Shown here: piece by piece, positions 35,601 to 43,705 of the stretch
Layout of the letters: every line of letters starts with the position of its first letter
How positions within the stretch are numbered: position 1 is the first letter of the stretch
Source of the DNA: Candidatus Accumulibacter sp. ACC003
Lineage (GTDB): Bacteria > Pseudomonadota > Gammaproteobacteria > Burkholderiales > Rhodocyclaceae
Length of the DNA: 64,000 bases
Assembly (NCBI RefSeq): GCF_907163085.1
Contig: NZ_CAJQTX010000007.1
Span: 310,001-374,000, forward strand
Direction of reading: 5' to 3'
Program-made: the position numbers and the translations under genes
Notes under the pieces: generated by a model
Databases searched by the model: none
Seen by the model: only the letters and a program-made list of their open reading frames with translations
Told to the model about the DNA's origin: nothing

Positions 35601-35775
35601 GGAATCCGAGATCACTTCCAGTGAAGAAGTGGCGACCAAGATCGACCTGGCCACGGCCTATCAGGAGATGGGTGACCTGGAAGGCGCCCGTGAGCTCCTG
35701 CAGGAGGTCCTGAAGGATGGCGACACGGCGCAACGCGAAACGGCTCTGGCGATCCTCGGCAAGTTGCGCGAGTAG
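32662..35775 (+). CDS. fimV: FimV/HubP-type polar organising protein
   Basis: An inner-membrane, peptidoglycan-binding pole organiser of 1037 residues needed for type IV pilus function and polarity in relatives. It has a signal or hydrophobic segment (about 14-35), then the conserved FimV N-terminal domain (GLGKIKVFSALGQPLRAEV). A LysM motif lies at about 200-260 (YEVRRGDTLSKIA). Then come a coiled coil (about 345-395), an Ala/Pro/Lys-rich linker, one transmembrane helix (about 490-510) and a long acidic cytoplasmic part. The C-terminal FimV motif closes it (IDLATAYQEMGDLEGARELL). The start is GTG with aggtgg upstream. Confidence 0.93.
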   Translation: MAKTIRKTANHFSLRTSALAVASTLFFAAAPWATAEAAGLGKIKVFSALGQPLRAEVEVFASREELAGMTAKLAAPAEFKQAGVDYASTLLGISFVVSKSQNGQAIIKLTSERPISDPFVDLLLELNWPSGRLIRDYTFLLDPPEFAARAAAAPAPALVARPVASARSVSEARALAARPAARAESPRPTPAPAPAAVATTSTRYEVRRGDTLSKIARETRPAGVSLDQMLVGLFRANEDAFDRGNMNRLRAGKILTIPEQGTLESLGSDEAARIVVAQSSDWGAYRRKLAAAAADAGAVEEPARQQAAGKITTRVEDHATPAAEARDQLKVSKGEAAGKAATTSARSDEDLIAKEKALRDANERLASLEKNVAELQRLVELKSQSLADLEKQSVAKAPPAAHAGDMPAAASAPPAANPADKPPAPPLVDAKPAEVAQPEQKSDEAKAEVRTEEAKPAEAPRPVAKPKEPVLVAPEAEEPGFLEELLSSTTALAGGGAIVALLAAYALARRRRQGEERSLESSSTLVPQSDSLVANSVFRSTGGQTVDTSHSMAQSDFSQAGPGSIDTDEVDPVAEADVYMAYGRDAQAEEILLEARQKDPGRYAIHLKLLEIYLGRKDAKPFDALATDLFNATGGVGADWEKAAAMGLQLDARNPLYGAGQEAEPALPADEPPALAAEEATFFVERKAPPAPLGDATELWVDTVTKPGELSRLAQVAAVAGAAKAEAASDAATDGSADVGVTASHDPSDLADLDFDLGAGENRQAPPPVANESFLETTLSFPNTSAGDALDFDFATSLPQAETPSSADSDPDAAVDIDAADDSAPIAVDDASVAEETMLIGSSLHASPSPSEASFDFDLGSDEPGDPSAETQAISLSDPDELLDIGSATFDSLEFDVTLTESTVLGQGMQNPLFDLSSLSLDLDEAAASDGAVPADSDSLSADFEIDEEDTMVNPDFSLHAEPTDSTLSAAFATDMDLTPESEITSSEEVATKIDLATAYQEMGDLEGARELLQEVLKDGDTAQRETALAILGKLRE

Positions 35776-35863
35776 CTCATCGGCAGGCCGTACTGGCCGT
35801 AGCACGCCGGCGTTACGGCGTAACCCATCTCCTGAGCCGCGCGCCGCAAGCCGCGAATTCGCC

Positions 35864-36457
35864 GTGCATCCAACAACCTACCTTGTCGTCTGGCTCTTGC
35901 TACTGGTCGCCAGCCAGTCGCTGGCTGGCCAGGCGCTCCTCGTGGCCTTGCTGTTGCTGCCGCTGTTGGGCCGATCGTCGCTGCGGCGTCTGCGGCGGCT
36001 CGCCTGGCGTACGCGCTGGCTTTTCCTGTCGCTGGTGGTGATCCTGTCGTGGGGAAGCGTCGGTGAGCCCGCCTGGAACGGCGCCCTGGCGCCGACCCGC
36101 GAGGGGCTGTTGGTCGCCGCGACGCATCTCGGCAGGCTGCTGCTGGCCCTGTCGGCAGTGGCGGTTCTTTTCGAGTCGATGCCGCTGGCCACCTTGCTGA
36201 CCGCCACGCATCGCTTGCTTGAACCGCTGCGCGCCTGCGGCGTCGAGCCCGAGCGTGGCGTCGTCCGATTGATGCTGGTTCTCCGCTACCTCGAGACGAT
36301 GCCGCGCCCGCGTGACTGGCGGCGTCTGCTTGATCTGCCGGCGAATGATGGCAACGAGGTGCTGGAGCTCGTCGATCAGCGCTTTTCATGGCTGGACGCG
36401 ATGACCATGCTGATCGTCGCCGGCGGCGTCGCGGCTTTTCTCTCGCGGCAGGTCTGA
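35864..36457 (+). CDS. EcfT/CbiQ-like membrane protein
   Basis: A membrane protein of 197 residues with about four to five helices, resembling the transmembrane T component of energy-coupling-factor transporters. The start is GTG at 35864 (MHPTTYLVVWLLLL). The ATPase-contact Ala-Arg motifs are not clearly seen. No EcfA ATPase or substrate-binding S component is nearby, so a shared or different role is possible. It lies five bases before truA and may be cotranscribed with it. Confidence 0.7.
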   Translation: MHPTTYLVVWLLLLVASQSLAGQALLVALLLLPLLGRSSLRRLRRLAWRTRWLFLSLVVILSWGSVGEPAWNGALAPTREGLLVAATHLGRLLLALSAVAVLFESMPLATLLTATHRLLEPLRACGVEPERGVVRLMLVLRYLETMPRPRDWRRLLDLPANDGNEVLELVDQRFSWLDAMTMLIVAGGVAAFLSRQV

Positions 36458-36462
36458 GGACT

Positions 36463-37251
36463 ATGCGCATTGCCCTGGGTGTCGAATACGACGGCAGTGC
36501 TTTTCACGGCTGGCAGACGCAAGCCGCCGGCGGCACCGTTCAGGATGTGCTGCAGCAAGCCTTGCAGCAGTTTGCCGGGACGCCGCTGGGCGTCGTCTGC
36601 GCCGGCCGTACCGACGCCGGCGTGCATGCCCTGGGACAAGTGGTGCACTTCGACACCGATCTGGAGCGGCCGATGTTCGCCTGGGTTCGCGGCGTCAATA
36701 GTTTCCTGCCGGCGGCGGTCGCGCTGCGCTGGGCGCAAACGGTCGGCGACGACTTCCATGCGCGCTTTTCCGCGTACGCCCGGCGCTACCGCTATCTGCT
36801 GATCAATCGGCCGCAGCGCAGTGGCGTCTGGAACGGCCGCGCCGGCTGGTATCATTACCCGCTGGACGTCGTCGCGATGCAGCAAGCCGCGCGCTTGTTA
36901 CTCGGCGAGAACGATTTCTCGGCTTTTCGGGCTGCCCAGTGCCAGGCTACATCACCGGTAAAGACCATGCACAAAGCCGATGTTCAACGTTCCGGCGAGC
37001 TGATCAGCTTCGAATTCGAGGCCTCGGCATTCCTTCACCACATGGTCCGCAATCTGGTTGGCAGTTTGCTGCACGTCGGCAAGGGGACGCGTCGGCCCGA
37101 GTGGATAGCCGAACTGCTGGCAGCCGGCGATCGCCGCCTGGCGGCGCCGACTTTCGCCGCCGCCGGGCTCTATCTCGTCGCCGTCAGCTACCCGCCACAG
37201 CATGTCTTGCCGCCTGCCGACGAGCCGCTCTTCATACCCCTTGGCGTTTAG
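36463..37251 (+). CDS. truA: tRNA pseudouridine synthase A
   Basis: Makes pseudouridine at tRNA positions 38-40. It has 262 residues, normal length. The catalytic Asp is in CAGRTDAGVHALGQV. Other marks are GVEYDGSAFHGWQ at the start and SAFLHHMVRNLVGSLL near the C-terminus. It abuts the EcfT-like gene and trpF (two bases), the usual fimV-truA-trpF order of betaproteobacteria. Confidence 0.97.
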   Translation: MRIALGVEYDGSAFHGWQTQAAGGTVQDVLQQALQQFAGTPLGVVCAGRTDAGVHALGQVVHFDTDLERPMFAWVRGVNSFLPAAVALRWAQTVGDDFHARFSAYARRYRYLLINRPQRSGVWNGRAGWYHYPLDVVAMQQAARLLLGENDFSAFRAAQCQATSPVKTMHKADVQRSGELISFEFEASAFLHHMVRNLVGSLLHVGKGTRRPEWIAELLAAGDRRLAAPTFAAAGLYLVAVSYPPQHVLPPADEPLFIPLGV

Positions 37252-37253
37252 CG

Positions 37254-37919
37254 ATGAGCAGCCGCCCGTTACAGCCGCTGCGGCCGCGCATCAAGATTTG
37301 CGGACTGACGCGGGTCGAGGACCTGGAGCAGGCGGTACACGTCGGCGCCGACGCCCTTGGATTGGTGTTCTACCCGCCGAGTCCGCGCTTCGTCGATCTC
37401 CAGACGGCGGCCCGCCTGGCGCGCGCGGTGCCGCCGTTTGTCACCCTGGTCGGGCTGTTCGTCAATGCCGACCCGGCGCTCGTGCGGGCGACGCTGGCGG
37501 CGGTACCGCTGCATCTGCTGCAGTGGCATGGCGACGAAGACGAAGCGTATTGCCGGCAATTCGATCGGCCCTACATCAAGGCGGCGCGCGTCAGGCCAGG
37601 GATGGATTTGCTACAATACGCGGCTGGCTTTCCGTCGGCGCAAGCGATTCTCCTCGACGCCTTCGTCGACGGTTACGGGGGCGGCGGCAAGGTCTTCGAC
37701 TGGTCGCTGGTGCCGAGCTCGCTGGGCAAGCCACTGATCCTCTCGGGCGGGCTTGATGCCGACAACGTCGGCGCAGCCGTGCGGCGTCTGCGACCAGACG
37801 CGGTCGACGTCTCGTCGGGCGTCGAAGCGAGCAAGGGAATCAAGGATGCCGCAAAGATTCGGGCCTTTGTCGCCGCGGTGCACGCGGCAGCAGCGGTGGG
37901 CGGCGAACGAGGAAGGTGA
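37254..37919 (+). CDS. trpF: Phosphoribosylanthranilate isomerase
   Basis: A tryptophan synthesis enzyme of 221 residues, a single TIM barrel not fused to TrpC. The start motif IKICGLTRVEDL carries the catalytic Cys. The catalytic Asp is in AILLDAFVDGYGGGG, and the phosphate site is LILSGGLDADN. trpB follows after 147 bases that hold no gene. Confidence 0.96.
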   Translation: MSSRPLQPLRPRIKICGLTRVEDLEQAVHVGADALGLVFYPPSPRFVDLQTAARLARAVPPFVTLVGLFVNADPALVRATLAAVPLHLLQWHGDEDEAYCRQFDRPYIKAARVRPGMDLLQYAAGFPSAQAILLDAFVDGYGGGGKVFDWSLVPSSLGKPLILSGGLDADNVGAAVRRLRPDAVDVSSGVEASKGIKDAAKIRAFVAAVHAAAAVGGERGR

Positions 37920-38066
37920 TGAAGACATTGCGCACGCGCAGAAAACCCGGTGGCTGGACGCGGACTTGCTGGCGACGCCACGTGGCCAGACATACCTGAG
38001 GCGGCGAGCGTGCCTGTTCGACGTTGAGCAAAGCTTTTATCGCCAGCCGCCGCAAGGAGATTTTTG

Positions 38067-39272
38067 ATGGCCGTACATGATTACGATTTACCCGACGCCG
38101 CGGGCCATTTCGGCCGCTACGGTGGCGTCTTTGTCGCCGAAACGCTGATCGCCGCGCTTGATGAACTGAAGGAGGCCTACGCCGTCGCGCAGCGCGATCC
38201 GCAGTTCATCGCCGAATTCAACTACGAGCTGAAGCACTACGTCGGCCGGCCCAGCCCGATCTACCACGCCAGGCGCTGGTCGGAGGTCCTGGGCGGCGCC
38301 CAGATTTACCTGAAACGCGAAGACCTCAACCACACCGGCGCGCACAAGATCAACAACTGCATCGGGCAGGCGCTGCTCGCCCGCCGGATGGGCAAACCGC
38401 GGGTCATCGCCGAGACCGGTGCCGGCCAGCATGGCGTGGCGACGGCCACCGTCGCTGCACGCTATGGCATGGAATGCGTGGTGTACATGGGTTCCGAAGA
38501 CATTCGGCGGCAGCTCGCCAATGTCTACCGGATGAAGCTGCTCGGCGCCCGCGTGGTGCCCGTCGACAGCGGTTCGCGAACTCTCAAGGACGCGCTCAAC
38601 GAAGCGATGCGCGACTGGGTGACGCACGTTTCCGACACCTTCTACATCATCGGCACGGTCGCCGGCCCGCATCCCTACCCGATGATGGTTCGCGATTTTC
38701 AGTCGATCATCGGCCGTGAATCGATCGACCAGATGCAGGAACACTGCGCTCGCCAGCCCGATGCGGTGATCGCCTGCGTCGGCGGCGGCTCGAACGCGAT
38801 GGGTATTTTCTATCCGTACATTCCGCTGGCCGGCGTGCGCCTGATCGGCGTCGAGGCGGCTGGCGAGGGCATCGCCACGGGCCGCCATGCGGCCTCGCTG
38901 ACTGCCGGTCGCCCCGGCGTTCTGCATGGCAACCGGACGTATCTGTTGCAGGATGAGAACGGCCAGATCATCGAGACGCATTCGATCTCGGCCGGCCTCG
39001 ACTATCCGGGCGTCGGCCCCGAGCACTCCTGGCTTAAGGACAGCGGCCGCGCCGAATACGTCAGCATCGACGACGCCGAGGCGCTGCAGGCTTTCCACGA
39101 TCTGTGCCGTCTCGAGGGCATCATTCCGGCGCTTGAATCGAGCCATGCGCTGGCCTATGCCGCTGCCTTGGCGCCGACCCTGGCCAAGGATCAGATCCTG
39201 CTGGTCAACCTCTCCGGTCGCGGTGACAAGGATATGCACACCGTCGCCGAAAAATCCGGGATCACATTCTGA
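38067..39272 (+). CDS. trpB: Tryptophan synthase beta chain
   Basis: Condenses indole and serine with PLP. It has 401 residues, full length. The PLP Lys is in [16 protein letters not shown], the glycine phosphate loop is [11 protein letters not shown], and [13 protein letters not shown] is present. The start is ATG at 38067 with aaggaga upstream; the TTG one codon earlier is not needed. trpA starts two bases after its stop. Confidence 0.98.
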   Translation: MAVHDYDLPDAAGHFGRYGGVFVAETLIAALDELKEAYAVAQRDPQFIAEFNYELKHYVGRPSPIYHARRWSEVLGGAQIYLKREDLNHTGAHKINNCIGQALLARRMGKPRVIAETGAGQHGVATATVAARYGMECVVYMGSEDIRRQLANVYRMKLLGARVVPVDSGSRTLKDALNEAMRDWVTHVSDTFYIIGTVAGPHPYPMMVRDFQSIIGRESIDQMQEHCARQPDAVIACVGGGSNAMGIFYPYIPLAGVRLIGVEAAGEGIATGRHAASLTAGRPGVLHGNRTYLLQDENGQIIETHSISAGLDYPGVGPEHSWLKDSGRAEYVSIDDAEALQAFHDLCRLEGIIPALESSHALAYAAALAPTLAKDQILLVNLSGRGDKDMHTVAEKSGITF

Positions 39273-39274
39273 CC

Positions 39275-40099
39275 ATGGCCAAAATTGAAGCCGTATTCGA
39301 GCGCCTGCAGGCGCAGGGGCGCAAGGCGCTGATCCCGTTCATCACCGCCGGTGATCCCGATCCGGCGTTGACCGTTCCTCTGCTGCATACGCTGGTGCAG
39401 GCCGGTGCCGACATCATCGAGCTGGGCGTCCCTTTCTCCGATCCGATGGCCGACGGACCGACCATCCAGCGCGCCTCCGAGCGGGCTCTGGCGAAAGGCG
39501 TCAGCCTGCGTCAGGTGCTCGAAATGGTCGCCAATTTCCGCGCAGACGACAACGAGACGCCAATCGTTCTGATGGGCTACGCCAACCCGATCGAAGCGAT
39601 GGGTATCGACACCTTCGCCGCGGCGTCTTTCGACGCCGGCGTGGACGGCGTGCTGGTGGTCGACTATCCGCCCGAGGAAGCGCTCGAGTTTGCCCAGACC
39701 TTGCATCGGCACGCACTCGATCCGATCTTCCTGCTCGCACCGACGTCCAGCGACGCGCGCATCGCGCAGGTCGGCGGGCTGGCCAGCGGTTACGTTTATT
39801 ACGTCTCGCTGAAGGGCGTCACCGGTTCGGCGGCGCTCGACGTCGCTGCCGTCGCCGCTCGCATTCCGGAAATCAAGGCCCGCTGTGGCGTCCCGGTGGG
39901 CGTCGGTTTCGGCATCCGTGACGCGGCGACCGCTGGCGCGGTGGCGCAGATCGCCGACGCGGTGGTCGTTGGCAGCCGGATCATAGAAGAGATCGAACAA
40001 GCGTCGGCTGACGACGCTTGCGAGAAAGTCCGCGTCCTGGTCGCTGAACTTCGCCAGGGAATAGACGCGGCAAGCATGGCCTCGCGAGGAAAATCATGA
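39275..40099 (+). CDS. trpA: Tryptophan synthase alpha chain
   Basis: Cleaves indole-3-glycerol phosphate and channels indole to TrpB. It has 274 residues. The catalytic Glu and Asp are in [16 protein letters not shown] (Glu near 50) and [10 protein letters not shown] (Asp near 61 in the family). The phosphate loop GVGFGIRD is also present. Its stop overlaps accD by ATGA. Confidence 0.97.
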   Translation: MAKIEAVFERLQAQGRKALIPFITAGDPDPALTVPLLHTLVQAGADIIELGVPFSDPMADGPTIQRASERALAKGVSLRQVLEMVANFRADDNETPIVLMGYANPIEAMGIDTFAAASFDAGVDGVLVVDYPPEEALEFAQTLHRHALDPIFLLAPTSSDARIAQVGGLASGYVYYVSLKGVTGSAALDVAAVAARIPEIKARCGVPVGVGFGIRDAATAGAVAQIADAVVVGSRIIEEIEQASADDACEKVRVLVAELRQGIDAASMASRGKS

Positions 40100-40968
40100 G
40101 CTGGTTAAGCAAGCTGCTACCGCCGAAAATCAAGAGGAACGCCGACCGTGTCGCGCGCAAGTCGGCGCTTCCCGAAGGTCTGTGGAGCAAGTGTCCGGCG
40201 TGTGAGGCGGTGCTTTATGCCACCGACCTGGCCAGCAACTGCCACGTCTGTCCCAAGTGCGCACGGCACATGCGCATCGACGCGCGCGCACGCATCGATC
40301 TGCTGCTCGACGCCGATGGGCGCAGCGAGATCGCCGGCGACATCCTGCCGGTCGATTCGCTGGCCTTCAAGGACAGCCGTCGTTATCCCGAGCGCCTGAA
40401 GGAGGCCACCGAGTCCACCGGCGAGAGCGAGGCGCTGGTCGTCGTCAAGGGTGCGATCAGGAACTTGCCGGTGGTCCTGGCCGTTTTCGAGTTCGACTTT
40501 ATGGGCGGTTCGATGGGCTCGGTACTCGGCGAGCGCTTCGTGCGCGGCGTCCAGGCGGCTGTCGAGCAGCGCGCGGCGTTCATCTGCGTTGCCGCCTCGG
40601 GCGGCGCACGCATGCAGGAAGGACTGTTCTCGCTGATGCAGATGGCCAAGGTGACGGCGGCCTTGACGCTGCTGTCGCAAGCCAAGCTGCCGTTCATCTC
40701 GATTCTCACCGATCCGACGATGGGCGGCGTCTCGGCGTCCTTCGCCTTCATCGGCGACGTGGTGATCGCCGAACCCGGAGCGCTGATCGGTTTTGCCGGT
40801 CCGCGCGTGATTGAGCAGACCGTCCGCGAAACGCTTCCCGAGGGTTTCCAGCGCGCCGAATTCCTGCTTGAAAAAGGCGCCGTCGATATCATCGTCGATC
40901 GCCGCCAGATGAAGGAGCGGGTCGCCAGCTTGCTGAGCCTGTTGCAGAAGCGGCCCGCCACGTCGTGA
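40096..40968 (+). CDS. accD: Acetyl-CoA carboxylase carboxyltransferase subunit beta
   Basis: The beta part of the carboxyltransferase that makes malonyl-CoA. It has 290 residues. A four-cysteine zinc ribbon at the N-terminus (CPACEAV then CHVCPKC) is followed by the crotonase-like core with [17 protein letters not shown] and [13 protein letters not shown]. The trpA-accD-folC order is standard in beta- and gammaproteobacteria. Confidence 0.97.
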   Translation: MSWLSKLLPPKIKRNADRVARKSALPEGLWSKCPACEAVLYATDLASNCHVCPKCARHMRIDARARIDLLLDADGRSEIAGDILPVDSLAFKDSRRYPERLKEATESTGESEALVVVKGAIRNLPVVLAVFEFDFMGGSMGSVLGERFVRGVQAAVEQRAAFICVAASGGARMQEGLFSLMQMAKVTAALTLLSQAKLPFISILTDPTMGGVSASFAFIGDVVIAEPGALIGFAGPRVIEQTVRETLPEGFQRAEFLLEKGAVDIIVDRRQMKERVASLLSLLQKRPATS

Positions 40969-40987
40969 GCACGGCGAGGAGCGCGCG

Positions 40988-42313
40988 GTGAGCACTGTGC
41001 CGCGTGTCGCGCTGCCGCTTACCGATACGGCCAGCGAGCTGGCCAGCTGGCTGGCGAAAATCGAGGGCCTTCACCCGCGCGGGCAGGCGGGAATCGAACT
41101 CGGTCTGGAGCGTGTCCTGCGTGTCAAGGAGGCGCTCGGCCAGCAGCTGTGGTGCCCGTTGATCACCGTCGGCGGCACCAATGGCAAGGGCTCGACCTGC
41201 GCCTATCTGGAAGCGATTTACAGTTTCGCCGGTTACCGCGTCGGCTGCTACAGCTCGCCACATCTGCTGGCCTACAACGAGCGCGTGCGCGTCGATCGCT
41301 TGCCGGTCGACGACCAGCCGCTGTGCCAGGCCTTCGCCCGCGTCGAGGCGGCGCGCCGGGCGGCCGGAGACGTGCCGCTGACCTATTTCGAGTTCGGTAC
41401 GCTGGCCGCGCTGGAAGTCTTTCGCGCCCGCCAGGTCGAAGTGTTGATTCTCGAGGTCGGCCTCGGTGGCCGGCTCGACGCGGTCAATGTCTACGACGCC
41501 GATTGCGCGGTGGTCACCAGCATCGCCCTCGATCACACCGAGTGGCTGGGGCCGACGCGCGCGTCAATTGGCTTCGAGAAGGCCGGCATCTTTCGCGCTG
41601 GCCGGCCGGCTTTGTGTGCCGATCCCGAGCCGCCGTCGTCGCTGCGCGAACACGCCCTGGCGATTGGCGCCGACCTGCAGCTGCTGGGCCGCGATTTCGG
41701 CTACTTCGGCGACGCCTTGCAGTGGACTTTCTGGGGGCGTGGCAAACTGCGTCGTGGCGGCCTGGCCAATCCTGCGCTGCGCGGCAGCTGCCAGTTGCGC
41801 AACGCTTGCGCCGCGCTGGCCGCCGTCGAGTCGCTGAAGCCGCAGCTGCCGGTGTCGATGCAGGCGCAGCGCCGCGGCCTGATCGAGCTCGAACTGCCGG
41901 GGCGTTTCCAGGTCTTGCCCGGGCGACCGACGATCATCCTCGACGTCGCCCACAACCCGCAGGCGGTCGGCGAGCTGGCCGACAACCTGGCTGGCATGGG
42001 CTTCTTCAGCCGGACCATCGCCGTCGTCGGGATGCTCGCCGACAAGGACCTTGCCGGTTCGCTGGCGCCGCTCGCCGGCAAGATTGATCTGTGGCTGCTG
42101 GCTGATCTCGAGGGACCGCGCGCGGCGTCGGCGGCTGCCCTGGCGGCGGTGGTCAGCGGCGCTGGCCTGGGCGGTAGCGTCGAGTGTCTGGCGACACCTG
42201 CACAAGCCTTCGCTCGTTCCGCCAAGCTGGCCAGCGAAAATGATAGAATCGCCGTCTTTGGATCGTTCTACACGGTCGCCGCCGTCATGCGCAGCATCAA
42301 GGACGGTCGCTGA
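40988..42313 (+). CDS. folC: Bifunctional folylpolyglutamate/dihydrofolate synthase
   Basis: Adds glutamate to dihydropteroate and to folates, using ATP. It has 441 residues. The Mur-ligase P-loop is VGGTNGKGSTCAYLE. Further marks are SPHLLAYNERVRV, EVGLGGRLDAVNVYDADCAVV and DVAHNPQAV. The start is GTG with aggag upstream. Confidence 0.96.
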   Translation: MSTVPRVALPLTDTASELASWLAKIEGLHPRGQAGIELGLERVLRVKEALGQQLWCPLITVGGTNGKGSTCAYLEAIYSFAGYRVGCYSSPHLLAYNERVRVDRLPVDDQPLCQAFARVEAARRAAGDVPLTYFEFGTLAALEVFRARQVEVLILEVGLGGRLDAVNVYDADCAVVTSIALDHTEWLGPTRASIGFEKAGIFRAGRPALCADPEPPSSLREHALAIGADLQLLGRDFGYFGDALQWTFWGRGKLRRGGLANPALRGSCQLRNACAALAAVESLKPQLPVSMQAQRRGLIELELPGRFQVLPGRPTIILDVAHNPQAVGELADNLAGMGFFSRTIAVVGMLADKDLAGSLAPLAGKIDLWLLADLEGPRAASAAALAAVVSGAGLGGSVECLATPAQAFARSAKLASENDRIAVFGSFYTVAAVMRSIKDGR

Positions 42314-42345
42314 CCGCCGCGACGCGAGTGGATTCGACACTACCG

Positions 42346-43209
42346 ATGACTGACACCTCCGACCCCCAACTGCATCTCAAGAAGAAGGCCCGCCGTCGCC
42401 TGGTCGGCGCCGTGGCCATCGCCGGACTGGCCGCCGTGATCCTGCCGATGGTCATGGACGAGGAACCGAAGCAGGCGGTGCACGACGTGCAGATCGCGAT
42501 TCCCGGCCAGGAGCAGTTGCCCTTCGACCCCAGGGAGCTGGCCGCCCGCTCGGCCGCTCCAACTGGCGCGGCGGCTGTCGTCGTCGGCGAGGAAAACGAC
42601 GGTGTCGCACCGGGCGGCGCCGCGCCCAAGGACGTCGCCACGGGGGCGATAGCCAAGGCCGGCCAAAGCGCCGCGGCAGTTGAAAAGGCCGCTGATCGGT
42701 CGGTCGACCGCGCCGCCGAAGAGAAAACCGTCGCCAAGGCGCTGGCTGAACAAAAAGCTGCCGAACAAAAAGCCGCCGAAAAGAAGGACGCAGAGCGAAG
42801 GGCCGCCGAAAGGAAGGACGCAGAGCGAAGGGCCACCGAAAAGAAGGACGCCGACAGAAGGGCCGACGAGAAAAGGGCCGCCGACAAGAAAGCGGCTGAG
42901 CAGAAGGCCGACAAGACCCCGCCCAGGAAGCCTGAACCGCCGGGCGAGCCGCCAAGCGCCGGCGACGCCCGATCGAACGGCCAGCAGGTGATTCTGGTCG
43001 GCGCCTTTGCCGACCCCGAGAACGTCAAGAAGCTGTTGAGCAAGATCGGCAAGGCCGGCGTTCCGACCTATACCGAAGCGCTCAATTCACCCGACGGCCC
43101 GAGGACGCGCGTGCGCGCCGGCCCGTTCCCGAACCGTGAGGCCGCCGAGAAGGCGCTCGAAACGCTCAAGCGCATTGGTGTTGGCGGAGTTGTCGCCAGC
43201 AAGCCATGA
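42346..43209 (+). CDS. SPOR-domain membrane protein (DedD-like)
   Basis: A division-associated protein of 287 residues that should bind denuded septal peptidoglycan. It has a basic cytoplasmic N-terminus (LKKKARRR), one transmembrane helix (about 24-42) and a long Ala/Lys/Glu/Arg-rich periplasmic linker with a 30-base tandem repeat. The C-terminal SPOR domain (about 213-287) begins QQVILVGAFADPENVKKL and includes RTRVRAGPF. An upstream GTG (42328) is possible but the ATG fits the family. It overlaps cvpA by ATGA. Confidence 0.88.
   Translation: MTDTSDPQLHLKKKARRRLVGAVAIAGLAAVILPMVMDEEPKQAVHDVQIAIPGQEQLPFDPRELAARSAAPTGAAAVVVGEENDGVAPGGAAPKDVATGAIAKAGQSAAAVEKAADRSVDRAAEEKTVAKALAEQKAAEQKAAEKKDAERRAAERKDAERRATEKKDADRRADEKRAADKKAAEQKADKTPPRKPEPPGEPPSAGDARSNGQQVILVGAFADPENVKKLLSKIGKAGVPTYTEALNSPDGPRTRVRAGPFPNREAAEKALETLKRIGVGGVVASKP
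42781..42870 (+). repeat. Three tandem 30-base units in the SPOR protein linker
   Basis: Units start at 42781, 42811 and 42841. The first two differ at only two bases and the third is more diverged. They encode KKDAERRAAE, RKDAERRATE and KKDADRRADE, a ten-residue charged helical repeat that spaces the SPOR domain from the membrane. Confidence 0.9.
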
Positions 43210-43694
43210 CGGTCTTTGACTACGTCGTCTTGTTTGTCGTCGCGGTTTCTCTGGTGCTGGGCATGTGGCGTGGTGTGGTCGGCGAGATCATCGCCCTGGT
43301 CGCCTGGATTCTGGCCTTCTTCGCCGCGCGCTGGTGGGGTGATCTGGTGGCGCAGGGATTTACGTCGATTGCCGACCCGGTCTTGCGCATCGTTGCCGGC
43401 TGGGTGGCGGTATTCGTCGCCGTCCTGGTGGTCATGGCGCTCCTTCGCCTGGCCGTGCGCGGCCTGCTCAAGGCGCTGGGGATGACTTTGACCGACCGCT
43501 TGCTGGGGATCATCTTCGGCGTTGCCCGCGGTCTGGTAATCGTCCTGGCCCTGGTTGCCGTTGGCGGCATGACCTCGCTGCCCAAGGAAAAATGGTGGAG
43601 CGAGGCGTATTTCTCGGCCCCGCTGGAGACCGCGGTGCTGGCCAGCAGGCCGTGGTTGCCGTCTGAAGTGACCAAACGAATCAGTTTCGGGTAG
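43206..43694 (+). CDS. cvpA: CvpA-family membrane protein
   Basis: An inner-membrane protein of 162 residues with four helices; in E. coli it is needed for colicin V secretion and envelope robustness. The first helix VLFVVAVSLVLGMWRGVVGE and VAWILAFFAARWWG are typical. It sits directly before purF as in most proteobacteria, with the ATGA overlap to the SPOR gene upstream. Confidence 0.93.
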   Translation: MTVFDYVVLFVVAVSLVLGMWRGVVGEIIALVAWILAFFAARWWGDLVAQGFTSIADPVLRIVAGWVAVFVAVLVVMALLRLAVRGLLKALGMTLTDRLLGIIFGVARGLVIVLALVAVGGMTSLPKEKWWSEAYFSAPLETAVLASRPWLPSEVTKRISFG

Positions 43695-43705
43695 GGAAAA
43701 AAACT

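Noticed and set aside
42781-42870. Tandem repeat as a CRISPR array
   Set aside because: The units are contiguous with no spacers and lie inside a coding frame. No CRISPR-like array was seen anywhere in the window.
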